A DNA stretch of 61,836 bases from Agrococcus sp. KRD186 (lineage in GTDB: Bacteria; Actinomycetota; Actinomycetes; Actinomycetales; Microbacteriaceae). Shown one piece after another: positions 8,858-17,291 of this stretch. Below the pieces are notes generated by a model. That model had not been told where the DNA came from. It saw only the letters and a program-made list of their open reading frames with translations, and did no database searches. Position numbers and translations under genes: made by a program. Location of the stretch: assembly GCF_017168255.1 (NCBI RefSeq), contig NZ_JABFAP010000001.1:2179847-2241682 (forward strand). Reading direction: 5' to 3'. Position 1 is the first letter of the stretch. Each line of letters begins with the position of its first letter.

Positions 8858-10911
8858 CGTCGCAGCCGTCGACAAGGCCCTTAGCGGCGAGCCCCGTCCG
8901 CAGGCGAACGACCCGCTTCCGCCGCACCGGCGGGCTCGCTCTGACGTGCGCGCTCGTCTGCCTGCTGGTGATCGCTCCCGCGGTCGTGACGACGGTGCAG
9001 GTGGGAGTCGAGCCGTACGAACTGCTCCATACCTCCTTCCCCGGCCTCGACGTGGCAGTGCTGACCGCGGCCGGGCAGAGTATTGCGGATCTGTTCGCGG
9101 TGGTGACCTTCGGGGCGCTCTTGTCGGCGCTGTTCCTGCGCGATGCGCGAGGACGCGACGCGGGACAGCTGGGCGATGTGTTCGAGATGGCTGTGCTGCG
9201 GGTTTCCTCAGCCGGTTGGGCAACCGTGTCTGCGGCGATGATCCTGCTTGAGATGCTGGACAGCAGCGGGCTGCCGCCGTCCCAGTTGAGCGAGCCCAAT
9301 GCGATCCCGTTCCTCTACGAGGCGAGCGCGTTCCCGAAGGCATGGACGGTCACGCTGATCGCGGCACTGCTGACGTGGATAGCGAGCGTGTTCGCCGAGC
9401 GGTGGACGGGACTCCTGATCCCCTTGTGGGCGTCCTGCTTCGGTATCCTCGCTCCTGTCGTCGTGGGTCAGATCCTCGTGGGCCCGAACCACGACCTGGG
9501 CGGCGACGCCGGCGCGTACCAGAGCCTGCTGACGAACGCCGCATTCGGCGTGGTGCTGGTCGCCATCATGCGCGTCGCGACCGGGCGTCCGATCGCCCCG
9601 GAGATCATGACCCGCATCTTCTGGATCTTGGCCGTGGCGCTCCCGGTGGTCGCGGCGTCCGATCTGCTGCTGGCCTGGTTCAAGCTCGCCGGCACGGGAC
9701 TGCTCGACTCGGTCACCGGATGGCAGATCATCGGTCGCTGGGCATTCCTGGGGATCTTCGTCGCGGCATACCTCGGCTGGCGTGTGCTGGGGAAGCGTCG
9801 ACTCAGCGCCACGTGGCCGGCGCTGGCGGCAACGGTCGGCATCGCCGGATGGGTGGGGATGACCGCGGCGATGACCCGGTTCCCTCCGCCGCAGTACTTC
9901 GTCCCGACGAGCATCTCCCAGGTGTTCATGGGCTTCGAGGTCGAGGTCCCGCCGACGGTGCTCGTGCTGCTGACCAACTGGCGACCGAACCTGCTCTTCC
10001 TCCTGCTCGCGATCGCGGCGGTCACCGTCTATCTGTGGGCAGTGCGGAACCTGCGCAGCCGGGGTGACGCGTGGCCGCTCGGGCGCACGCTGTCCTGGAT
10101 CGCTGGCTGGGGCGTGGTCGTGTTCGTGACCAGCTCCGGACTCGGCAAGTACTCCGCGCCGGACTTCGGGGTCCACATGGTCGTGCACATGAGCCTGAAC
10201 ATGCTCGCCCCGGTCCTCCTCGTCATGGGCGGCATCGCCACGTTGCTGCTGCGCGCGACGCGATCGAGCCCGACTGCCCCTGCGGGCGTGCACGACTGGA
10301 TCATGTGGGCGCTGCGCTGGCGTGTGCTGCGCTGGATCTACAACCCCCTCGTCATCTTCGTCCTGTTCGTCGGCTCCTACTACGGGCTGTACTTCTCGGG
10401 GATCTTCGGCGAGTTCATGCGTTTCCATTGGGCGCACCAGCTCATGAACGTGCATTTCCTCATCATCGGCTACCTGTTCTACAGCCTCGTGATCGGCGTG
10501 GACAGACCACCGCTCCCGCTCCCGCACATCGGCAAGCTCGGATTCGTGCTGGCGGCGATGCCGTTCCACGCGTTCTTCGGCGTCATCCTGATGTCGGGCG
10601 GCGACATCATCGCCGAGAACTTCTATCGGAATCTCGGACTGCCGTGGGCCGACCTGGAGGCATCGCAGTACTTCGCCGGAGGGGTGGCATGGGCGGGCGG
10701 CGAGCTCCCGCTGCTCCTGGTGATCATCGCGCTCGGGATCCAATGGTCGCGCCAGGACGCTAAGGATGCTCGACGCAGCGACCGGCACCAGGACACCGGC
10801 CACGCCGACGACCGCGACGCGTACAACCAGATGCTCGAGAAGCTCGCGGCGCGAAGCGCCGGCCCACGCCCGGCACCGACGCGGACATCCGCGACCGAGA
10901 GGACTGAATGA
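8842..10911 (+). CDS. CopD-CtaG fusion membrane protein
   Basis: A 689-residue polytopic protein. The N-terminal half (about residues 20-330) looks like a CopD copper-resistance permease, with repeated hydrophobic helices. The C-terminal half (about 370-650) is caa3_CtaG-like, with HMVVHMSLNMLAPVLLVMG, YYGLYFSGIFGE, AHQLMNVHFLIIGYLFY, AMPFHAFFGVILMSGG and a His/Met-rich membrane core suited to copper. Fusions of this type are common in actinobacteria and are linked to copper import or to delivery to secreted cuproenzymes. It starts at GTG 8842 inside the chaperone remnant and overlaps copA by ATGA. Confidence 0.85.
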   Translation: MADALTSQPSTRPLAASPVRRRTTRFRRTGGLALTCALVCLLVIAPAVVTTVQVGVEPYELLHTSFPGLDVAVLTAAGQSIADLFAVVTFGALLSALFLRDARGRDAGQLGDVFEMAVLRVSSAGWATVSAAMILLEMLDSSGLPPSQLSEPNAIPFLYEASAFPKAWTVTLIAALLTWIASVFAERWTGLLIPLWASCFGILAPVVVGQILVGPNHDLGGDAGAYQSLLTNAAFGVVLVAIMRVATGRPIAPEIMTRIFWILAVALPVVAASDLLLAWFKLAGTGLLDSVTGWQIIGRWAFLGIFVAAYLGWRVLGKRRLSATWPALAATVGIAGWVGMTAAMTRFPPPQYFVPTSISQVFMGFEVEVPPTVLVLLTNWRPNLLFLLLAIAAVTVYLWAVRNLRSRGDAWPLGRTLSWIAGWGVVVFVTSSGLGKYSAPDFGVHMVVHMSLNMLAPVLLVMGGIATLLLRATRSSPTAPAGVHDWIMWALRWRVLRWIYNPLVIFVLFVGSYYGLYFSGIFGEFMRFHWAHQLMNVHFLIIGYLFYSLVIGVDRPPLPLPHIGKLGFVLAAMPFHAFFGVILMSGGDIIAENFYRNLGLPWADLEASQYFAGGVAWAGGELPLLLVIIALGIQWSRQDAKDARRSDRHQDTGHADDRDAYNQMLEKLAARSAGPRPAPTRTSATERTE

Positions 10912-13154
10912 TGACCGTGCAGCAGGATCTCGCCGAGCCCCTCCAGCTCGACGTATCGGGCATGACCTGCGCGGCGTGCTCGACGCGGGTGGAGAAGGCG
11001 CTGAATCGGCTCGACGGAGTGACGGCCAGCGTGAACTACGCCACGGAGCGGGCACTGGTGACCGGGCTCAGCGCAGACCGTGCCGCGGAAGCGCTGGAGC
11101 AGGTGGAACGAGCCGGGTACGGCGCACGCGTCCACGACGACGGTGACGACACCTGGTCGCGGCGTGCCACTGAGGTGAGGATCACGTCGTTGCGGCGCAG
11201 GCTCGTGGTCGCGGCGATCCTGACCGTGCCGCTCATGGACCTCACCATCGTGCTTGCGCTGACCCCCGGGTGGAGGTTCCCCGGGTGGGAGTGGCTGTGC
11301 GTGCTGCTCGCGCTCCCGATCGTGACCTGGGCGGCATGGCCGTTCCACCGAGCCACCATGCAGAACCTCCGCCACGGCAACGTCAGCATGGACACGCTCG
11401 TCTCCTTGGGGATCGCGGCATCCTTCGGCTGGGCGCTCGCCACGCTGCTGTTCGGCGTCGGGGAGGACGGACCTGGATACTGGCTCGGCTTCGGTGTCAC
11501 GCCCGAGGGCGCGAACTCGATCTATCTCGACGTCGCCGCCGGCATGACGACCTTCCAGCTCGCGGGCCGCTACTTCGAGACGCGATCCCGGAGGAAGGCG
11601 GGCGATGTCCTGGGAGCCCTGAACCAGCTCGCGGCCACGCACGTGCGCATCATCCGAGACGGAGTCGAAGCGCTGCATCCGACCTCCACGCTGCGGGTGG
11701 GAGACCGGTTCGTCGTCCGTCCCGGCGAGACCATCCCGGCAGACGGCACGATCATCGTCGGCAACGCCGCGATCGACACGAGCATGCTCACGGGAGAGCC
11801 CGCTCCTGCGGATCTCGGGCCGGGAGCGCAGGTCGTGGGCGGCACGATCAGCATGAACGGACGCCTCGACGTGCAGGCGACCGCGGTGGGAGCCCACACC
11901 CAGCTTGCGCAGATGGCGGCGCTCGCCGAGCAGGCGCAAGCCCGCAAGGCGCGCGTGCAGACCCTGGTCGACCGGATCACGACGTACTTCGTGCCCGCCG
12001 TGATCGTGCTCGCGGTGCTCGTGACCGGTGGGTGGATGCTCGGCGGCGCCTCATTCGAGGTGGCGTTCGGAATCGGCATCACCACGCTCATCATCGCCTG
12101 CCCCTGCGCGCTCGGGCTCGCGACGCCGACCGCGCTCATGGTGGGCATCGGCCGGGGCGCCAGTCTTGGGATCCTCGTCAAGGGACAGGACGCTCTCGAG
12201 GCCAGCGGGACGATCACCACCGTGGTCCTCGACAAGACCGGAACGCTCACGAGCGGAACGATGACCGTCGCCACGATCGCTGCCGCTCCCGGCATTGCCG
12301 AGCACCAGCTGCTGCGGATCGCGGCATCGGTGGAGCAGGGGTCTGAGCACGTCATCGCGAAGGCCATCGTGTCCGCCGCGAAGCACATCACCGACATCGA
12401 GGCGGTTCGGGACTTCCGCGCCGTCCCCGGCAAGGGCGCCTCTGCGGCCGTGGCGGGCGAGCGCGCGCTCGTCGGGAGCCTCGCGTTCATGCGCGACCAT
12501 GATGTCGACGTGGACGCCGCGTCCCTCGCGCAGCTCGGATGGGATGAAGCGAGCGTGGAGACGTCGGTGCTGGTGGGCCACCAGCGACAGCTCATCGGCA
12601 GGATCGGCCTGACCGACACCCTCAAGCCCGGTGCTCGACGGGCCGTGCAGGCGCTGCACCGCCAAGGGCTGAAGACGGTGCTCCTGACTGGCGATTCGGG
12701 AGCGGCCGGAGCGCACGTCGCGGCCCAGCTCGGGATCGAGACGGTGCACAGCGAGGTGCTCCCCGGCCAGAAGGCTGATGTGGTCCGCCTCCTCCAGGGA
12801 CAGGGGGAACGGGTCGCGATGGTCGGCGACGGCATCAACGACGCCGTAGCTCTCGCTGCCGCCGACCTCGGTCTCGCGGTGGTGTCGGGCACCGACATCG
12901 CCCTCAAATCAGCGGACATCATCCTGGTTCGGGAGGACCTTGCCGTCATCCCGGATGCGATCGCACTGTCGAGGCGCACGCTCCGCACGATTCGCGTGAA
13001 CCTCGGCTGGGCGTTCGGCTACAACATCGCTGCCATCCCGATCGCTGCCGCCGGCCTCCTCAATCCGCTCATCGCGGCCGGTGCGATGGCGATCTCGTCC
13101 GTCCTGGTGATCTACAACAGCCTCAGGCTCCAGAACTTCGAAGGCAGCGAGTGA
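10908..13154 (+). CDS. copA: Copper-translocating P1B-type ATPase
   Basis: A 748-residue copper exporter of the inner membrane. It has one N-terminal HMA domain (SGMTCAACSTRVEKAL), the actuator TGEPAP loop, the transmembrane copper motif CPCALGLATPTALM, the phosphorylation site DKTGTLTSG, and the hinge GDGINDAVALAAADLG. All catalytic residues are present. The ATG at 10908 overlaps the copD-ctaG stop as ATGA, so the genes are translationally coupled. An alternative ATG at 10911 would change the protein by one residue. With the chaperone remnant and the CopD-CtaG fusion it forms a copper-handling operon. Confidence 0.93.
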   Translation: MMTVQQDLAEPLQLDVSGMTCAACSTRVEKALNRLDGVTASVNYATERALVTGLSADRAAEALEQVERAGYGARVHDDGDDTWSRRATEVRITSLRRRLVVAAILTVPLMDLTIVLALTPGWRFPGWEWLCVLLALPIVTWAAWPFHRATMQNLRHGNVSMDTLVSLGIAASFGWALATLLFGVGEDGPGYWLGFGVTPEGANSIYLDVAAGMTTFQLAGRYFETRSRRKAGDVLGALNQLAATHVRIIRDGVEALHPTSTLRVGDRFVVRPGETIPADGTIIVGNAAIDTSMLTGEPAPADLGPGAQVVGGTISMNGRLDVQATAVGAHTQLAQMAALAEQAQARKARVQTLVDRITTYFVPAVIVLAVLVTGGWMLGGASFEVAFGIGITTLIIACPCALGLATPTALMVGIGRGASLGILVKGQDALEASGTITTVVLDKTGTLTSGTMTVATIAAAPGIAEHQLLRIAASVEQGSEHVIAKAIVSAAKHITDIEAVRDFRAVPGKGASAAVAGERALVGSLAFMRDHDVDVDAASLAQLGWDEASVETSVLVGHQRQLIGRIGLTDTLKPGARRAVQALHRQGLKTVLLTGDSGAAGAHVAAQLGIETVHSEVLPGQKADVVRLLQGQGERVAMVGDGINDAVALAAADLGLAVVSGTDIALKSADIILVREDLAVIPDAIALSRRTLRTIRVNLGWAFGYNIAAIPIAAAGLLNPLIAAGAMAISSVLVIYNSLRLQNFEGSE

Positions 13155-13382
13155 ACGCGTCGGCTCCAGTGCCCGTCGCCTATCGCTCCGTCGATGCCGG
13201 CGCTTCGAGCACCCGGGCAAGCCTCATCGCCCCCTTGCTCATCTGTTACCGTTCCGTTATATTTGAGTGTCGCCGTGCGCGCTCTTCCCCGTGCGTCGGC
13301 TCTGCAGCTCGATCCGGGCTCACCCGCTCCCGGCCTTGCCGGTGGCGTGGGACAACCATCTCGACCGAGGACATCTTTTCGC
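13155..13382. promoter_or_regulatory. Intergenic region with promoter-like TATATT ahead of the M23 peptidase gene
   Basis: An AT-rich pocket (CCGTTATATTTGAG, about 13253-13267) stands out in the GC-rich background and resembles a -10 element. It argues that the M23 gene starts downstream of it. GAGGA at 13368-13372, ten bases before the GTG at 13383, is a possible ribosome site. Confidence 0.4.
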
Positions 13383-14546
13383 GTGACGCCTGACCCCCGC
13401 AGACCATCCAGGTCGTCGCTGGACGAACCTCAGGTCCTGACTCGCAGAGCCGTGCGTGAACGGGAGCGAGCGGCTGCGGCGATCGCGCAGACCGCAGTGG
13501 AGGCGCGCGCCGGTGCACGAGCCTCGGTGGTCGAGGGCTCGCCTCCGATCTACACGAGCCGGCGCGCCATGCGCGAAGCCGCCACCCGCACGGCACACGC
13601 ACTCCCGGTCCGCATCTCTGAGGCGACGTACGTCGAGCCGAGCATCGTCGTCGACGCGCCGGCGCTGGGTCATCGCGCCGTGCGCGTGCCAACGGCTCGG
13701 CCCGTCCGTGCCGCAAGCCCTCGCGCGGTCCGCCCGGCGGCCGCTGCCCCCCGAGTCGCCGCAGGGCGCCGAGCGCGCAGCATCGCGCGGAAGGTCACAG
13801 CTGGCGCAGCGCTCCTCTTCATCGGCTCACTCGTGGTCGTCACCTCTCTGCCGGCCCAAGCGATGCAGTCGACCGCCGAGCTCGACGCAGAGGTCGCGCA
13901 GCTCGAGCCCGACGTGCAGTCGCTGGCTCCTGTCGCTGCAGAAGCGACAACCCTCTTCGCTCGCGACGACATCGTCGTCAACGACCCGTTCGAGAGCGCG
14001 CTGATGTCACCGGATGAGCTCGCCGCGCTCCAGGCCGTCGCGGACTCCGAGCGTCCCGGCTCCTATTACGGCGGTAGCCCCGCGTTCGCCAGCACTTGGG
14101 CGATGCTCGAGACCGACTACGTGCAGACGCCGTTCCCCCAGATCACACAGCTGCCGATCTCCAGCGGCTTCGGATACCGGTCCGGCGGATTCCACGGCGG
14201 CACGGACATCCCGCTGCCTCCCGGGCAGGAGATCCGGCCCATCGCCAACGGGGTCGTCTCAGCCGTGTGGCAGGGCAACAACCCTGGCGGCGGCGGCTAC
14301 GCAGTCTTCGTCGACCACAACATCAACGGCCAGTTCGTGCAGTCGTGGTACCCGCACATGCAGGCGGGCTCGATCCAGGTGCAGGTCGGCCAGGTGATCG
14401 ACATCTCGACCGTCATCGGCGGAGTCGGCAGCACCGGCCGCTCGACGGGACCTCATCTGCACCTCGAGATGAAGAACAGCGACTACGTGTCCTTCGATCC
14501 GCTTCGCTGGTTGCAGACGCGCGAGACGCGACTCGAGGTCGGCTGA
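13383..14546 (+). CDS. Secreted or membrane-anchored M23 peptidase (lysostaphin-like)
   Basis: A 387-residue protein. A long basic, Ala/Arg-rich cytoplasmic N-terminus leads to one transmembrane segment (GAALLFIGSLVVVTSLPAQA, about residues 142-161), a coiled linker, then a peptidase M23 domain. The Zn ligands lie in HGGTDI and in GPHLHLEM. The family cuts peptidoglycan cross-bridges, or, when inactive, activates other hydrolases. I preferred the GTG at 13383; GTG 13275 or ATG 13194 are in-frame alternatives but sit at or upstream of the promoter-like box. It is not obviously part of the metal-resistance functions around it. Confidence 0.82.
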   Translation: MTPDPRRPSRSSLDEPQVLTRRAVRERERAAAAIAQTAVEARAGARASVVEGSPPIYTSRRAMREAATRTAHALPVRISEATYVEPSIVVDAPALGHRAVRVPTARPVRAASPRAVRPAAAAPRVAAGRRARSIARKVTAGAALLFIGSLVVVTSLPAQAMQSTAELDAEVAQLEPDVQSLAPVAAEATTLFARDDIVVNDPFESALMSPDELAALQAVADSERPGSYYGGSPAFASTWAMLETDYVQTPFPQITQLPISSGFGYRSGGFHGGTDIPLPPGQEIRPIANGVVSAVWQGNNPGGGGYAVFVDHNINGQFVQSWYPHMQAGSIQVQVGQVIDISTVIGGVGSTGRSTGPHLHLEMKNSDYVSFDPLRWLQTRETRLEVG

Positions 14547-14585
14547 CCCCGATCGACGCAGTCGGCCCCGCCGCAACGGGTCTGC

Positions 14586-15830
14586 TCACGCGCCGGTGAC
14601 CACCAACCAGAGCAGCACACCGTTGAGCGCCGTGAGCGCTGCTGCGGCCAGCGAGCCGGCGATGGTCGTCCAGAGCCGGTTGACGTGCTGCCCCATGAGC
14701 CGCCGATCGGCCGTGAAGCGAACGAGCGGAATGAGGGCGAACGGGATGCCGAAGGACAGCACCACCTGGCTCAGCACGAGCGCGAGCGTCGGGTCGACGC
14801 CGATCGCGAGCACGACCAGTGCGGGGATGAGCGTCACGAGCCTGCGAGTCAGCAGCGGCACGTCGACACGCAACAGGCCGTGCATGATCTCCGCACCCGC
14901 GTAGGCGCCTACCGACGTTGAAGCCAATCCGGAAGCGAGCAGACCTACCGCGAAGAGAGTGGCGACAACGGGCCCGAGCGACGCACCCAGCGCCGCGTGC
15001 GCCCCTTCGATGGTGTCGGTGCCGACGACGCCCGGGAGATTCGCTGCGGCGAGCAGCATCATCGCGAGATTGACGCTGCCGGCGATGACCATCGCCACCG
15101 AGACATCGATGCGGGTCGCCCGCAACAGCGTCGGCGTGCTGAGTCCGTCGCGGTCGCGGAAGCGGTCCCGCGCCAAGCTCGAGTGCGCGTAGATCGCATG
15201 CGGCATGATCGTCGCGCCCAAGACACTCACCGCGAGCAGGACGGAGTCCGTGCCCTCGAAGCGCGGCACAAGACCGCCGACGAGGCCTGCGGCGTCAGGC
15301 GGTGCGACGACGACACCCCAGGAGAAGCCGAGCACGATGACAGCGAGCAGTCCGATGATGACGCGCTCGAAGGCACGCGGGCCCCTCCGGGACTGCACGA
15401 CGAGCAGCACCAGTGACACGCCGCCTGTGATGAGCCCGCCGACCAGCAGCGGAACCTCGAACAGCAGCCAGAGCGCGACCGCACCGCCGATCACCTCTGC
15501 GAGATCGGTCGCCATGGCGACGCCCTCGGCCTGGATCCAGTAGGCGATGCGACCGGCACGCGAGCCGATGCGCTCGCCGCATAGCTGCGGCAGGCTCTTG
15601 CCCGTCACGACGCCGAGCTTGGCCGAGAGGTACTGGATGAGCCAAGCGACGAGATTGGCGCAGATGACAACCCAGATGAGCAGATAGCCGTACCGTGCTC
15701 CGGCCGTCACGTTCGCGGCGACGTTTCCGGGATCGAGGTATGCCACCCCGGCGACGAGCGCCGGGCCGAGCAGCATCAGTGAGTGGAACTTCCGCGCCCG
15801 GCCCGTGGCGGTGATCGCTCGCGTATGCAT
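14586..15830 (-). CDS. mntH: Nramp-family manganese/iron transporter
   Basis: A 414-residue, roughly 11-helix proton-coupled divalent metal importer. The metal-binding motifs of helices 1 and 6 are clear: YLDPGNVAANV near residue 31 and MPHAIYAHSSLARDR near residue 210. The second usually reads MPHNxxxHS, so it fits with Ala for Asn. Further family marks are QAEGVAMATDLAEVIGGA and SVGAYAGAEIM. It should take up Mn2+ or Fe2+. Its start lies 14 bases from a promoter with a palindrome in its spacer, which suggests a metal-responsive repressor. It is convergent with the M23 gene. Confidence 0.92.
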   Translation of the reverse strand: MHTRAITATGRARKFHSLMLLGPALVAGVAYLDPGNVAANVTAGARYGYLLIWVVICANLVAWLIQYLSAKLGVVTGKSLPQLCGERIGSRAGRIAYWIQAEGVAMATDLAEVIGGAVALWLLFEVPLLVGGLITGGVSLVLLVVQSRRGPRAFERVIIGLLAVIVLGFSWGVVVAPPDAAGLVGGLVPRFEGTDSVLLAVSVLGATIMPHAIYAHSSLARDRFRDRDGLSTPTLLRATRIDVSVAMVIAGSVNLAMMLLAAANLPGVVGTDTIEGAHAALGASLGPVVATLFAVGLLASGLASTSVGAYAGAEIMHGLLRVDVPLLTRRLVTLIPALVVLAIGVDPTLALVLSQVVLSFGIPFALIPLVRFTADRRLMGQHVNRLWTTIAGSLAAAALTALNGVLLWLVVTGA

Positions 15831-15843
15831 TGCCCCAGCGTAC

Positions 15844-15870
15844 TGAATATTTCGGGATACCGAATTTCAA
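15844..15870 (-). promoter_or_regulatory. Putative mntH promoter with a palindromic operator
   Basis: Read on the minus strand, TTGAAA (15870-15865) and TATTCA (15849-15844) resemble -35 and -10 boxes with a 15-base spacer. The spacer contains the palindrome TTCGG-TATC-CCGAA (15864-15851). AATATT lies on both sides. This is a good candidate repressor site for the manganese transporter; the identity of the repressor (an MntR-type protein) is inference. Confidence 0.45.
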
Positions 15871-15914
15871 TATTGCGGTGTGCCGCGAGCACGTCCCGCA
15901 GCGCGTGCACCCGG

Positions 15915-16853
15915 TCAGGCATGGCGCACTGAGGCGGACTCCTCGTCGCTGATGGCCGTCGTCTCGATCTGGAAGGTGGAATGGTGCACCGCCACGGGAA
16001 AGTGCTCCGAGACGCACTGCTGGATGTCCCGCAGCACTTCGGCTGCGTGCCCGTCTGTGAAGCACTCGTCGGCGACCACCACGTGGGCACTGATCGTCGG
16101 CAGTCCCGTCGCGACGGTGGAGGCGTGCAGGTCATGCACGCCCTGGACGTGCGCGAGCTCGAGGATGTGGCTGCGAACGTCGTCGAGGTCCAGATCCTTC
16201 GGCGTGAACTCCATGAGCACGCCGGCGGTCTCCTTCATGAGCATGAACGCCCGCGGCGCGATCAGTGCGGCGATGAAGAGGCTCGCGAGCGCGTCCGCCT
16301 GCTGGAAGCCGGTCGTCCAGATCACGATCGCGGCGACGATGACGCCCACCGAGCCGAGCGCGTCGTTCAGCACTTCGAGGAACGCCGCACGCATATTGAA
16401 GTTCGCACCGCGACCCGACGACAGCACCACGATCGCGATGATGTTCACGGCGAGCCCGATGATGCCGAACACCAGCAGCTCCGAGCCGGGGATCTCCGGT
16501 GGATCGAAGAGCCGGCGGATGCCCTCGACCGCCGCGTACACGCCGACGGCGAGCAGCAGCGTGGCCTGACCGAGGGCGGCGATCACCTCGATGCGGCGGA
16601 AGCCCCATGTGCGCCTCGAGTTCGAGGGCCGGCGCATGAGCGTCGCAGCGATGAGCGCGACCAGCAGTCCGGAGGCGTCGGTGATCGCATGGGCGGTATC
16701 GGTGAGCAGCGCGAGGCTCCCCGTCAAGATCGAACCGACCAGCTGGGCGACGACGATCGCCGCCGTCAGCCCGAACGCGATGCCGAGTCGGATGCGGAAG
16801 TCCGAGGACGCCCCTTCCTGCAGATCCGCCCCGTGGCTATGACCCGCTCCCAT
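15915..16853 (-). CDS. Cation diffusion facilitator (CzcD/ZitB-type metal exporter)
   Basis: A 312-residue CDF protein. A short His-rich N-terminus (MGAGHSHGAD) precedes six membrane segments with the metal-site pattern LTDTAHAITDASG (HxxxD) in helix 2 and VLNDALGSVGVI (DxxxD-like) in helix 5, followed by a cytoplasmic dimerisation domain. It should export Zn2+, Cd2+ or Co2+ in exchange for protons. I chose the ATG at 16853 because AGAGGAGG sits just upstream; a Met ten codons earlier lacks this. The start overlaps the end of the ArsR gene by 17 bases, so the two are co-translated. Confidence 0.9.
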   Translation of the reverse strand: MGAGHSHGADLQEGASSDFRIRLGIAFGLTAAIVVAQLVGSILTGSLALLTDTAHAITDASGLLVALIAATLMRRPSNSRRTWGFRRIEVIAALGQATLLLAVGVYAAVEGIRRLFDPPEIPGSELLVFGIIGLAVNIIAIVVLSSGRGANFNMRAAFLEVLNDALGSVGVIVAAIVIWTTGFQQADALASLFIAALIAPRAFMLMKETAGVLMEFTPKDLDLDDVRSHILELAHVQGVHDLHASTVATGLPTISAHVVVADECFTDGHAAEVLRDIQQCVSEHFPVAVHHSTFQIETTAISDEESASVRHA

Positions 16854-17247
16854 GAGCACCTCCTCTTTCCGTGACCCTCTCATCGCCGCGAGCGGCGGCA
16901 GTCAGATGGTCGTGCAACGTGTGTCTCGACCCCGTGGCCTCGAGGAGCTCCTCCGCCGCGATGATCACTGCCCCGATCTGGCTCGGGGATGTCAGCCGAT
17001 ACCAGGTGGACCGGCCCTCGAACCGCGCCTCGACCAAGCCGCACTCCAGCAGGAAGGCGACGTGCTTGCTCACCGTCGACTGTGCGAGGGCCAGGTGCTC
17101 GACGAGGTCGCGCACTCGGTGCTCGCCGAGCGCGAGGTGCTGCAGCACCTTCAACCGCGACCCATCGGCGAACGCTTGGAACAGGTGCGCGAACGCCTGC
17201 GTGGCAGCAGCGTCAAGCGCCGCGCCTGCACTTCCTGGCATCGTCAT
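16837..17247 (-). CDS. ArsR/SmtB-family metal-responsive repressor
   Basis: A 136-residue winged-helix protein: LFQAFADGSRLKVLQHL, then the recognition helix LALAQSTVSKHVAFLLECGLVEARFEGRS, then a C-terminal helix with spaced His residues (SRHTLHDHLTAA) that resembles the alpha-5 zinc/cobalt site of CzrA/SmtB proteins. Only one Cys is present, which argues against a thiolate arsenic or cadmium site. It precedes and overlaps the CDF exporter, and a palindrome lies 11 bases upstream, so it probably represses this two-gene operon until Zn2+ or Co2+ binds. Confidence 0.88.
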   Translation of the reverse strand: MTMPGSAGAALDAAATQAFAHLFQAFADGSRLKVLQHLALGEHRVRDLVEHLALAQSTVSKHVAFLLECGLVEARFEGRSTWYRLTSPSQIGAVIIAAEELLEATGSRHTLHDHLTAAARGDERVTERGGAHGSGS

Positions 17248-17257
17248 GCAGCGATGA

Positions 17258-17275
17258 TATCGCGAATGAGCGATA
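17258..17275. promoter_or_regulatory. ArsR-type operator upstream of the arsR-CDF operon
   Basis: TATCGC-GAATGA-GCGATA is a perfect 6-bp inverted repeat with a 6-bp spacer, the spacing usual for ArsR/SmtB sites. It ends 11 bases upstream of the ArsR start codon. Binding by the encoded ArsR protein is inferred. Confidence 0.6.
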
Positions 17276-17291
17276 CGTCAATGCGGCGTCG

